Position numbers and translations under genes: made by a program. From G963665545 sp963665545 (GTDB lineage Bacteria; Pseudomonadota; Gammaproteobacteria; Xanthomonadales; SZUA-36): DNA of 64,000 nt. The stretch lies in assembly GCA_963665545.2 (NCBI GenBank), contig CAXXKZ010000006.1:1-64000 (forward strand), written 5' to 3'. Each line of letters opens with the position of its first letter. Position 1 is the stretch's first letter. The notes beneath the pieces were generated by a model. It saw nothing but the letters and a program-made list of their open reading frames with translations, made no database searches and was not told the origin of the DNA. Shown in pieces: positions 28,052-36,286 of this stretch.

Positions 28052-29056
28052 ATGGAAAAAATCAAAATCGCACTGGCTGGAGTGGGAAATTGCGCCAGTT
28101 CATTGATACAAGGCATCCACTATTACACACCTCAGCGATGTAGCGCAGGGGTTAGCGGCCTGATGCACGTTCAGGTCGGCGGCTATCGACCCACCGACAT
28201 TGAAGTGGTGGCGGCGTTTGACATCGACCGCAGAAAGGTCGGCCAGGACCTCAACATTGCCGTATTCTCCAAACCCAACTGCACGAAGATTTTTCAACCC
28301 AACCTACCTGTTGCCGGCGTCACGGTAAGGATGGGCAAGGTGTTGGACGGGTTTTCAGACCACATGTCTGAATTTGATGATGACCGCACTTTTCTCAAGG
28401 CTGAAGTGAAAGAGCCGACCCAGCGCCAGGTGGTGTGCCACCTCAAGGAATGCGGTGCTCAAATGTTGCTGAACTACATGCCTGTGGGGTCTGAACAAGC
28501 CGCGAAATTCTACGCCGACTGTGCGCTTGAGGCTGGTATTGGCTTCATCAATAACATGCCTGTTTTTGTCGCGAGCAACGAAGAATACGCCGAGAAATTC
28601 AGACGCAAAAACCTGCCCATCATTGGCGATGACATCAAGTCCCAGCTTGGCGCGACCATTGTCCATCGCATGCTCACCGACCTCGCTCGAAAGCGAGGAG
28701 TGAAGATCCGGCGCACATATCAGCTCAACACAGGCGGCAATACCGATTTTCTTAACATGAAAAACCCCACACGGTTAGTGTCAAAGAAAAATTCGAAGAC
28801 CGAAGCCGTGCAGTCGGTATCGCCGGTGCGCTTCCATGATGACAACATACATATTGGACCAAGCGATTACGTCCCGTGGCAGAACGACAACAAAGTGTGC
28901 TTCATCAGAATCGAGGGTTATCTGTTTGGCGATGTACCTACCGATATCGAACTGCGTTTGTCGGTAGAGGATTCACCCAATTCCGCCGGCGTAGTCATCG
29001 ACATGATTCGCTGCTGCAAGCTTGCACTCGACGCCGGTGAGGGGGGGTGCTCATAG
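28052..29056 (+). CDS. myo-Inositol-1-phosphate synthase, C-terminally frameshifted
   Basis: The enzyme converts glucose 6-phosphate to inositol 1-phosphate using NAD. IALAGVGNCASSLIQGI is the N-terminal dinucleotide loop, and NYMPVGSEQA, DDIKSQLGATIVHR, QLNTGGNTDFLNM and SPVRFHDDNIHIGPSDYVPW are signatures of the actinobacterial/archaeal-type enzyme. The frame stops at GEGGCS because a G run at 29041-29047 is one base short (or two long). The expected C terminus continues in the next frame to 29172. The start follows a GGGAG binding site, and a perfect CCGCGG-AAT-CCGCGG palindrome lies 35 bp upstream of the start. Confidence 0.9.
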   Translation: MEKIKIALAGVGNCASSLIQGIHYYTPQRCSAGVSGLMHVQVGGYRPTDIEVVAAFDIDRRKVGQDLNIAVFSKPNCTKIFQPNLPVAGVTVRMGKVLDGFSDHMSEFDDDRTFLKAEVKEPTQRQVVCHLKECGAQMLLNYMPVGSEQAAKFYADCALEAGIGFINNMPVFVASNEEYAEKFRRKNLPIIGDDIKSQLGATIVHRMLTDLARKRGVKIRRTYQLNTGGNTDFLNMKNPTRLVSKKNSKTEAVQSVSPVRFHDDNIHIGPSDYVPWQNDNKVCFIRIEGYLFGDVPTDIELRLSVEDSPNSAGVVIDMIRCCKLALDAGEGGCS

Positions 29057-29172
29057 GCCCATCCGCTTACTTCTGCAAGCATCCGCCGCAGCAATTCAAC
29101 GACGATGAGGCCTATAGCTTGGTTGAAGATTTCATCAGCAGTCACTTCGTTGCTGCAAGGGCAGTGGTTTGA
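29041..29172 (+). other. Displaced C terminus of inositol-phosphate synthase
   Basis: In the plus-one frame after the G run the sequence reads VLIGPSAYFCKHPPQQFND, then DEAYSLVEDFI, then a stop at 29170-29172. This is the normal end of myo-inositol-phosphate synthases of this type. The restored stop overlaps the TTG start of the next gene (TTGA), the spacing expected of an intact operon. A single-base correction in the homopolymer would restore a 373-residue enzyme. Confidence 0.8.
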
Positions 29173-29885
29173 ACTGCCTGATCGTGGCCGCCGGGCAGGG
29201 CACGAGGCTGCGGACAATCGCGGCGAGTAAGCCGCTAATTTCAATAAAGGGTAGCCCATTAATAATGCGTGTCATTGCGGCTGTTCGCAAGGCAGGTTCG
29301 ACGAGCTTATTTGTGGTCAGTGGTTTTCGCGGTGCCAATCTTCGAGCCGCGCTGGACACGCTCGCCAAGCGTGATTGCTTCCGCATCAACCACATCATCA
29401 ACGACGAGTGGGAAAGGGCGAACGGACTATCAGTCTACAAAGCCAGCAAGCACTTGCGTGGCAATTTTCTTTTGACTATGTGCGACCATCTGGTCGAGCC
29501 TGAAATCATTCAGGACCTGCTGCGGGAGGGAACGGAACCGGACACCGTAAAACTGTGTGTTGATTTCAATCTCGCGAGCCCCCTCAATAACCCTGATGAC
29601 GTGACCCGGGTGAGCTGTTGCGGGAAGAATATCGAGCGCGTTGGGAAGGTGCTCAAAAACTACAATGCGATCGACGTAGGCGTTTTCTTGTGTACGCCCA
29701 TCATGTTTGATGCCCTGGAAGAAAGCATTGCTCTCGGTGACGACAGTATCAGCGGGGCCATGAACGTGCTCGCCAGATGGGGCAAGGCCCGGTGCTTCGA
29801 TATCGGATCGCGCCTGTGGGTCGACGTGGATGACCCCCATGCGTTCACTCAGACAGAGAGGCTCATAGAAGAAGGGCGCCTGTAA
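29169..29885 (+). CDS. Inositol-1-phosphate cytidylyltransferase-like protein
   Basis: The 238-residue protein is a nucleotidyltransferase of the sugar-nucleotide type: NCLIVAAGQGTRLR is the nucleotide-binding loop, SKPLISIKGSPLI carries the conserved lysine, LLTMCDHLVEP gives the metal-binding aspartate, and LWVDVDDPHAF the second acidic site. That last motif and the neighbours match the cytidylyltransferase part of bifunctional IPCT-DIPPS enzymes, which make CDP-inositol. It starts at TTG overlapping the restored stop of the synthase gene. Substrate assignment rests on context between an inositol-phosphate synthase and a CDP-alcohol phosphotransferase. Confidence 0.75.
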   Translation: MNCLIVAAGQGTRLRTIAASKPLISIKGSPLIMRVIAAVRKAGSTSLFVVSGFRGANLRAALDTLAKRDCFRINHIINDEWERANGLSVYKASKHLRGNFLLTMCDHLVEPEIIQDLLREGTEPDTVKLCVDFNLASPLNNPDDVTRVSCCGKNIERVGKVLKNYNAIDVGVFLCTPIMFDALEESIALGDDSISGAMNVLARWGKARCFDIGSRLWVDVDDPHAFTQTERLIEEGRL

Positions 29886-30790
29886 TGGAAAGGATCGAGA
29901 GTGCCATACGCACGCGAGAGATTGAAGAGCCAACCAATCTATATTTCGTCCATCCGCTTGCTGCCCGCCTTACACCCGTGCTGGCTTGTTTGCGGGTACG
30001 GCCCAATGCAGTTTCTGTTGCGGGCATGATCAGCGGTATCCTGGCCGGCTGCGCCTACCATTTCTACCAGGACCCCCGCTTTGCCATCGCAGGTTTCTTA
30101 TTCATGATCGGTTGGCACATTCTGGATGGCGCTGATGGTCAGCTTGCCCGATACACCGGCACCCAATCTGAATTCGGAAAAATAGTCGACGGCATTGCCG
30201 ACAACGTCACGTTCGCTGCCGTCTACTTGGGTCTTGGATTGGCGCTCATGCAGACCCATGGCACCTGGGTATGGGCGGTCATCATAGTGGCTTCGATATC
30301 TCACTCGCTGCAGGCGGCAAGTTACGAGGCGCAACGCCAGGAATACGATTTCTGGGGTTGGAACAAGCAGCCGGCGGAGCTGAAATCCGCCGCGATTTTG
30401 CGCGAGGAGTTTCGTCCGCAGTCCCTGGCTCAGAGAATTGTTTATGCTCTCGGCCGAAGTTACGCACAAATGCAGCATCTTGCAGCGAGAATCGACCCGC
30501 AGCAACGCCACAAAATCGCGCTGGCGCTGAAAGAGAACCCCGAGCGGACTCCGGCAATCCGGCAGCGCTACCGGCAAACCTTTGCCGGATTGGTTCGTTT
30601 CTGGTCAATCATGTCATCCAACTACCGATCCCTGCTGATCTTTGCGTGTGCGATTTTCGAGGTTCCTCTAGCCTACTTTGTGATTGAGGCCGTTGGATTC
30701 TCCGTCCTGACAATCGTGATGATCAGGCAGCACAAGGTCAGAACTATGGGATTTCTGCGCTTTCTTGATCGACAAACGCAATTGTCTTGA
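29885..30790 (+). CDS. CDP-alcohol phosphotransferase
   Basis: The 301-residue membrane protein carries the complete family motif near residues 84-107: DGQLAR, a conserved glycine in SEFGKIV, then DGIADN with both catalytic aspartates. About six membrane helices are visible. Family members join a CDP-activated alcohol to an acceptor hydroxyl. With an IPCT-like gene immediately upstream (start overlaps its stop by one base), CDP-inositol is the likely donor. The acceptor could be diacylglycerol, inositol phosphate or another lipid. It may also be a conventional CDP-diacylglycerol enzyme using inositol phosphate. Confidence 0.8.
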   Translation: MERIESAIRTREIEEPTNLYFVHPLAARLTPVLACLRVRPNAVSVAGMISGILAGCAYHFYQDPRFAIAGFLFMIGWHILDGADGQLARYTGTQSEFGKIVDGIADNVTFAAVYLGLGLALMQTHGTWVWAVIIVASISHSLQAASYEAQRQEYDFWGWNKQPAELKSAAILREEFRPQSLAQRIVYALGRSYAQMQHLAARIDPQQRHKIALALKENPERTPAIRQRYRQTFAGLVRFWSIMSSNYRSLLIFACAIFEVPLAYFVIEAVGFSVLTIVMIRQHKVRTMGFLRFLDRQTQLS

Positions 30791-32379
30791 GCGTGTCAGG
30801 TCCAGCCTCAGCGGCCGCCACAACGCCCGGGGGCAAACAGTCGCTGGAGCGCGGCCTCTTGGTCAATACTTTGGGCGTGATCGTTCGAGGGACGCGTACG
30901 CTCTACCTGATAGTCTTCAACCGTACCCTGGGCGCAGAAGGATTTGGCATATACCTGCTGGCCTTTGCCGCACAGGAAATCATCAGCAAGTTTTCCATGT
31001 TGGGCTTGAATTGGGGCGTCAAGCAGGAGGTAGGCAAGTTGCGAAGCCGAGGCGATGACGTCCTGATACGCGTCACGGTATTGAAATTGCTGGTGGTTGT
31101 CATGCTGTTCAGCAGCTTTGCCGCGCTATTGCTAGCGCTGGAGGCGCGGGTACTGGCGCAGTGGTTGGGTGAGAAGGCGCTCGCGGGTCCACTCCGAATA
31201 TTCGCCGCCGGTCTGCCTTTTCTTTGCGGCATATATTTTCTGGTTTATTCATTCCGGCCGCGGTTGAACATGAAGTATGAATTCATCGTGGTCTCAGTTA
31301 TTGAGCCGCTGGGTGTGCTCCTTGTTGGAATGATCTTGCTCCGTGCCAACCGGCATGTCGAAATGCTGGCTGTCGCGCACGTGAGCGCTACCGTGCTGGC
31401 ATTTCTGGCGGCGATTTATTTCTTTAACAAACTTTATCCAGCAACGGTAAAAGGCCGCAAAGCGGCCATCGATTGGAGGGAATTACTTCGCGGCAGCGCA
31501 GCGATGGGAGGACTGGAAGTTATTGTCAACTTGCAGTCCAAAGTGTCGCTGTTCGTTCTGGCGCTCTACTACGCCCCTGATGTGATTGGCATATACGGTG
31601 CTGCGGCCCTGGTGGCGTGGGTGTTTCAATCGTTCAAGTCGGCCATTGATCCGATCCTGTTGCCCATTGCCCAGAGCCATTTCCTAAGCAACAATCGCCG
31701 CCAGATGCAAGACCAGGTAACCCGTGCCACCACCCTGGCGATGTTGGGTGGACTGACATTGTTCGGCATGATCATACTGTTGCCGGAACATTTCCTGGCA
31801 TTGTTTGGCAGTGCAGGTGCAGGTGCAGAGTTCACCACCGTTCTAATCGTCTTGGCAGCAGGTCAGTTCATCTATATGAGCTTGGGACTAAGTGAAGGTT
31901 TGCTGTCAATTACAGGTTATGGCTTTGTTTCATTGAAGAGTGCGGCATTGCTGATCATTGCCGAGGTTGCGCTGCTGTTCGTGCTGGTTCCGGTGTTCGG
32001 CGTTGTTGGCGCCGCGCTGGCTACCAGCCTGCCGTTCGTACTAGTCAGCGTGTGGCGCGGTGTCAAGGCTAAGCGGCTGTTGGGCATCAATGTCATTGCT
32101 GCCCGCCAGGTACTGATCCCCATGGCCTGGGTGTGGTGCCTGTTACTTGCCTTTGGCGCAGGATTTATGCCGGGTGTTACCGATGTGATGGCGCCATTCG
32201 TGTCGGCAGGGGTATTGCTCGCTACTTTCGCCATTTTCGCCGCAACTATGCTGCGGCCTGGCAGGACGCTTACTTGGCTCTGCAGATGCCGAGGCAGGCG
32301 AAGGCCAGCAGAATTACCGACGGCAACATCACCATCACAGCCGGTTCCAGATTCAGCAATCCGGCCAGGTTTCCAGTGA
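30787..32379 (+). CDS. Polysaccharide/lipid flippase of the MOP superfamily
   Basis: The protein is about 530 residues with 12-14 membrane helices and the overall pattern of Wzx-like oligosaccharide flippases (GLLVNTLGVIVRGTRTLYLI at the start, SFKSAIDPILLPIAQSHF in the middle). It starts at TTG overlapping the stop of the phosphotransferase gene (TTGA), so it belongs to the inositol operon and may move its product across the membrane. The last 30 or so residues are low-quality, basic sequence overlapping lptG on the other strand by 110 bp, so the C terminus may be extended by a frameshift. Confidence 0.75.
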   Translation: MSVSGPASAAATTPGGKQSLERGLLVNTLGVIVRGTRTLYLIVFNRTLGAEGFGIYLLAFAAQEIISKFSMLGLNWGVKQEVGKLRSRGDDVLIRVTVLKLLVVVMLFSSFAALLLALEARVLAQWLGEKALAGPLRIFAAGLPFLCGIYFLVYSFRPRLNMKYEFIVVSVIEPLGVLLVGMILLRANRHVEMLAVAHVSATVLAFLAAIYFFNKLYPATVKGRKAAIDWRELLRGSAAMGGLEVIVNLQSKVSLFVLALYYAPDVIGIYGAAALVAWVFQSFKSAIDPILLPIAQSHFLSNNRRQMQDQVTRATTLAMLGGLTLFGMIILLPEHFLALFGSAGAGAEFTTVLIVLAAGQFIYMSLGLSEGLLSITGYGFVSLKSAALLIIAEVALLFVLVPVFGVVGAALATSLPFVLVSVWRGVKAKRLLGINVIAARQVLIPMAWVWCLLLAFGAGFMPGVTDVMAPFVSAGVLLATFAIFAATMLRPGRTLTWLCRCRGRRRPAELPTATSPSQPVPDSAIRPGFQ

Positions 32380-33352
32380 TCTGTTGGGCCAGATAGAACA
32401 CCATGCCCACAAGTCCGCCTGCCATGACCCGTTGACTCGCTGCCGTTTTTCGCATGGAGCCGAGCAGGAAGGGCAGCGAAAGCAGCGACATGGCAACGAC
32501 CGAAATAGGGACACTCACTTGGCGCCAGAATATGGTCTCAACCCGTTGGGTATTTATCTTGTTACCGTCAAGGTAGTGGATATATTGGAGCAAGTCGAAC
32601 GGCGACAGAGACTGAACGGGCAGTATCAATGATTCAGTCTGTTTTCTGCTAAACAGGCCGCGCCAGTGCAGGCTTGCGAGGGCCTCAAGGGTAATGCTAT
32701 CGGTGTGAAACCGTCTGTGCACCACGTCGGTGAGTATCCAATCTTCATCGCCGATGATATCAGCCTGGGCGGCCAGGTAGCTGCCAGAGAGATGGCCGCC
32801 CGCATCCAATTGATAGATCTCGATGTTTCTCAAAGAGCGGCTGAATTGCACATCCTGAACCCGCACCAGGTATCGACCGCTACGGGTCCAAAAAGCGAGG
32901 GTTTCTCCGGAGGCCACGGCAGTGGTCAGGAGTGACTTACTCCTTGCCTGCACGGCCTGTCGCTCCGCGCCTGGGATAACAAGGAACTGCAGCAAGAGAC
33001 TTGCAGCAACCAGTGTGATCGCTGCGTACCAAACCGGGAGGGCGATTCTCCAGGGGGACATTCCGGCCGTGCGCAGCACCACCAACTCCTGATGATTTGC
33101 CATGGCGCCGAATCCCATCAGGCCGCCCATCAGTGCGGTAACGGGCAACAAGTCAACCACTCTGTTGGGCGTAGTCAGGGCGACCACCTTGAATGCGTCA
33201 CTCAGCTCGAATTCGCCTTCTCCAACGCTCTTCAGCGCCTCACTGAATTCGACGAAACTGAACAACCCCAGTAACAGCAGCAGCATCGGCACAATGCCCA
33301 AATAGAAATTGAGCATGATGTAGCGGTCGATCCTGCCGATGGGCACGTTCAT
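32270..33352 (-). CDS. lptG: LPS export permease LptG
   Basis: The 360-residue inner-membrane protein is one half of the LptFG permease that extracts LPS and passes it to LptC. It has three N-terminal membrane helices (the first near IMLNFYLGIVPMLLLLLGLF), a large periplasmic beta-jellyroll (about 130-265) and three C-terminal helices. The start MNVPIGRIDRYI is chosen because it overlaps the stop of lptF (ATGA); an upstream extension inside lptF has no family similarity. Gene order lptF-lptG is conserved in Gram-negative bacteria. Confidence 0.9.
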   Translation of the reverse strand: MNVPIGRIDRYIMLNFYLGIVPMLLLLLGLFSFVEFSEALKSVGEGEFELSDAFKVVALTTPNRVVDLLPVTALMGGLMGFGAMANHQELVVLRTAGMSPWRIALPVWYAAITLVAASLLLQFLVIPGAERQAVQARSKSLLTTAVASGETLAFWTRSGRYLVRVQDVQFSRSLRNIEIYQLDAGGHLSGSYLAAQADIIGDEDWILTDVVHRRFHTDSITLEALASLHWRGLFSRKQTESLILPVQSLSPFDLLQYIHYLDGNKINTQRVETIFWRQVSVPISVVAMSLLSLPFLLGSMRKTAASQRVMAGGLVGMVFYLAQQITGNLAGLLNLEPAVMVMLPSVILLAFACLGICRAK

Positions 33353-34428
33353 GAAAAGTGCTTTCTCAGTCGTCGCGTATGGCGGAATTTTCTCCACGGG
33401 AAGTAGAGGGCCAAAACGGCCATGGTCAGCATCGCAGGCACCCACCATATGTTGGCCGCCTCTCCCAGTTTTACCCAGTTACGGCCCATGTCCAGCAGGC
33501 TGAAATAGACGGCGTACACCACGAGCGCCAAGAGCAGCCGCGCGTAGCGTCCGCCCCGCGGCTGGCTGTTGCTCAATGGCATCGCCAGTAGCGCCAGCAG
33601 GAGAGTGGATACGGGCGTCGACAGACGCCATTGAAATTCCGCCCGGTCCGGATGCATGGCTGAACCGAGCAACAGCGAGGTGCGGGTGGCCTCTGGAGTG
33701 TCATGGGGCGAATTGGCGATTCTCGCCGGCATCCAAACCTCCAATCTCCCGATTCGAGCCTGAAAGTCCGGGCCATCATCCGACTTTTGGTGAATTTGTG
33801 CGTCTTGCAGTACGATGCGGTGGCGATCCGCTTCATCCAGGTCGCGCATTTCGCCCAGCCTGGCTGTGATGATCTGCAGGGCATCTCTGGTTCTGGTGCG
33901 AATGAACACGCCATGCATATAACGGCCGTCGTTGGAAAACCGCTCGATGAAAACGGTACGATTTTCCTTCTCGAATACGAAAAACTGCGCGGGCTTGATT
34001 CTTTCGACATCTGCAGAGGCAACTGCTTCCGCTTTGATCGCATAGGTTGCAACGTAGGCCCAGGGTCGGACGAAAACAGAAAATGCTCCAACCGCCAGAG
34101 CAATGAAAAGCGCCATGACCATAATGGGTCGCAACAGTCTTCTCTCACTGATGCCGCCGGAGCGCATGGCGTAGATTTCCGAATCGCTGTGTAAGCGGCC
34201 CAGCCCGATCAGTACCGCGAAATAGAAGCTCAGGGGAACAAGCACCTCAAAGGCAATCAGCGCCTTTAGCGCAGTCAGTTTGGCTACCTCTGGGATTCGC
34301 AGCAACCCTGCGTTCGCCTCCACCAGGTAACGGCCGAGGCTGAATGCCGTAAATACGGCCAGCAGCAGCAAAACCGTCACTGCAAATGGCAGTGCGACTT
34401 CACGAACCACATATCGATCTATCAGCAT
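33349..34428 (-). CDS. lptF: LPS export permease LptF
   Basis: The 359-residue protein begins MLIDRYVVREVALPFAVTVL, a typical LptF start, and has the same helix-jellyroll-helix plan as LptG. LHSDSEIYAMRSGGISERRL is the conserved cytoplasmic coupling region that contacts the ATPase LptB. The gene is the first of the lptFG pair. The 139 bp to the divergent sigma-factor remnant (34429-34567) should contain its promoter; I see no clear hexamers. Confidence 0.9.
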   Translation of the reverse strand: MLIDRYVVREVALPFAVTVLLLLAVFTAFSLGRYLVEANAGLLRIPEVAKLTALKALIAFEVLVPLSFYFAVLIGLGRLHSDSEIYAMRSGGISERRLLRPIMVMALFIALAVGAFSVFVRPWAYVATYAIKAEAVASADVERIKPAQFFVFEKENRTVFIERFSNDGRYMHGVFIRTRTRDALQIITARLGEMRDLDEADRHRIVLQDAQIHQKSDDGPDFQARIGRLEVWMPARIANSPHDTPEATRTSLLLGSAMHPDRAEFQWRLSTPVSTLLLALLAMPLSNSQPRGGRYARLLLALVVYAVYFSLLDMGRNWVKLGEAANIWWVPAMLTMAVLALYFPWRKFRHTRRLRKHFS

Positions 34429-34567
34429 GCTCGAATCACTACTCGTCCGCTGGGGTGGCTGATCTTTAGACGCACTGACGGCCAGTTTTCATTCTCCCGC
34501 CACAGCACAAGGATTCATCCGTATGGACTCTACCGGCGAATGATCGAGCGGCTGACCGAGTCTAAAT

Positions 34568-35026
34568 ATGCAACACGACAAAGACGCTTGCGCTGACTCC
34601 AACTGGCGATACCGCAAATGCAATTCCCCCATGTACAGATGGATGTGCTCCGCTTACAGGCGTGAAATTACCGGCCATTTCAGTAAGGAGGGGATCTATC
34701 AAAACTTGTACAAGTATCAGCGTTGCTCTTTCGATATCCGCCAACATAGCCAGCGCCTGGTTGAGACAGTACCGGTAGAGCCCGACCAGATTTATGGACG
34801 GGACCAGCGCACAAAGACTATTCACGAAGCGCTTGACCGCCTGCCGACAATATTCAGCAATGTGATCGAATGGAAGTACATCGAGGGACTCAGCGTAAAG
34901 CAGATCGCCCACCGCCTGAACGTCAGCCACTCCGCCGCGCAGTCGATCCTGCTTAGGGCGCGAACAGAATTTCAGTTGACCTACGACGACTCCAAGGCAG
35001 AAATTTGGGACATTTCTGAAGACTAA
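34568..35026 (+). pseudogene. ECF sigma factor, N-terminally truncated paralog
   Basis: The 152-residue frame has an intact sigma region 4 (LDRLPTIFSNVIEWKYIEGL, then SVKQIAHRLNVSHSAAQSILL), closely similar to the intact ECF factor at 43837-44430. Only the last part of region 2 remains (YRWMCSAYRREITGHF aligns with FTWMCAICKNEAHDYL); the -10-binding and core-binding helices are missing. No lost piece is visible upstream in other frames. It could be a decayed duplicate or a short regulator that keeps only -35 recognition. It sits just before the arn cluster, with 195 bp of gene-free DNA after it. Confidence 0.65.
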
Positions 35027-35221
35027 TCCGTGGGTCGGGCGCATATTGATGAAATCGGTAAATGACCCTGCCGCGGACCCGCAAAGCCCTCAACTTGGTG
35101 CCTCAGACCACTCAAGATCATAGTATCGGTCCCGTAGCGCGAATGAAATTTCTCTCTGCTGCGTCCAACAAATGTTGCCCCTTAATTGCTAGTTTCCAGC
35201 CTATTCTTGGAAGATTGACGC

Positions 35222-36221
35222 TTGAATATTTCCCTCTCGGATCCATCCCACCAATCCTCCGTTGAGTATTCAGTGCTTATCCCTGTATACAACTGAGGAG
35301 ACCGTTTTGCCTCTGCTGTTCGAACGGCTCTATGCCGTCCTGGACAAGCTGGGGCGGGGCTACGAGGTCATCTTCATCAATGATGGAAGCCAGGACCGCT
35401 CCGCGGACCTGTTGTCCGCGCAGTTCGAACAGCGGCCAGAACACACCCGAGTCATAAATCTCTACCCAAATTCGGGGCAACATGCCGCTTTGATCGCAGG
35501 ATTCGCCAGGATTCGCGGCAAGGGTGTCGTTACCTTGGACGCCGATCTGCAAAACCCTCCTGGAGCAATTGCCACCATTATCGCGGAACTTGACAAGGGC
35601 CACGACTACGTGGGTTCCATCAGAAGCACCCGTGCTGACCGGCTCTGGCGGCACTGGGCTTCGCGGCTGATGAATATACTGCGCGAGCACATTACCAATA
35701 TCCATATCACGGACCAGGGGTGCATGCTGCGCGGCTATTCCAGGGGCATAGCGCTGGCAATTGCCGAGGCGCCTGAATCACAGACGTTTGTTCCAGCTTT
35801 GGGCTATCTGTGCGCACAAACTCCCACCGAGGTCTTGGTGGAACACGATGAGCGGGCCGCCGGTGTCTCTAAGTACAACCTGTTCAGGCTCGTTCAACTC
35901 AATTTCGACTTGATCACCAGTTTCTCCTCACTGCCGCTACAGTTCATTTCTTTAGCAGGCATTGTCATTTCCCTCGCCTCGCTGCTGTTTGTGCTGTACC
36001 TGGCTTGGCGACGAATATTCATCGGTCCCGAAGTGGAGGGCGTGTTCACGCTGTTGGGCATCATCATTTTCTTGCTGGGTTTAATGCTGTTTTGTATCGG
36101 CATAGTGGGCGAGTACATCGGGCGCATCAACAGTCAACTGCGGCGCCGGCCGCGCTACCGCGTGGTGAAAATACTGGAAGCTGATCAACCCGGCATTGGT
36201 TGTGAGGTGCCGACCGAATGA
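35222..36221 (+). CDS. arnC: ArnC-type undecaprenyl-phosphate Ara4FN transferase, frameshifted
   Basis: The enzyme moves formylated L-Ara4N from UDP to undecaprenyl phosphate. The GT2 start motif VEYSVLIPVYN lies in one frame from a TTG at 35222, and the rest (EETVLPLLFERL, INDGSQDRS, VTLDADLQNPP, ITDQGCMLRGYSR) lies in the next, from about 35295. An extra T at 35294 between AAC and GAG accounts for the shift. A frame from a TTG at 35262 encodes the bulk but lacks the first strand of the nucleotide-binding fold. Two C-terminal membrane helices (about 235-300) and GEYIGRI are as in ArnC. It is the first gene of the arn cluster. Confidence 0.85.
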
Positions 36222-36286
36222 TCGGCATGCCCTTGACTGTCCAACAATGGATGTCGCATCAACCACCGTCATTGTCACGCTAGCCC

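Noticed and set aside
35062..35265. 67-residue frame between the truncated sigma gene and arnC
   Set aside because: It has no binding site, no family features and overlaps the true 5' end of arnC.
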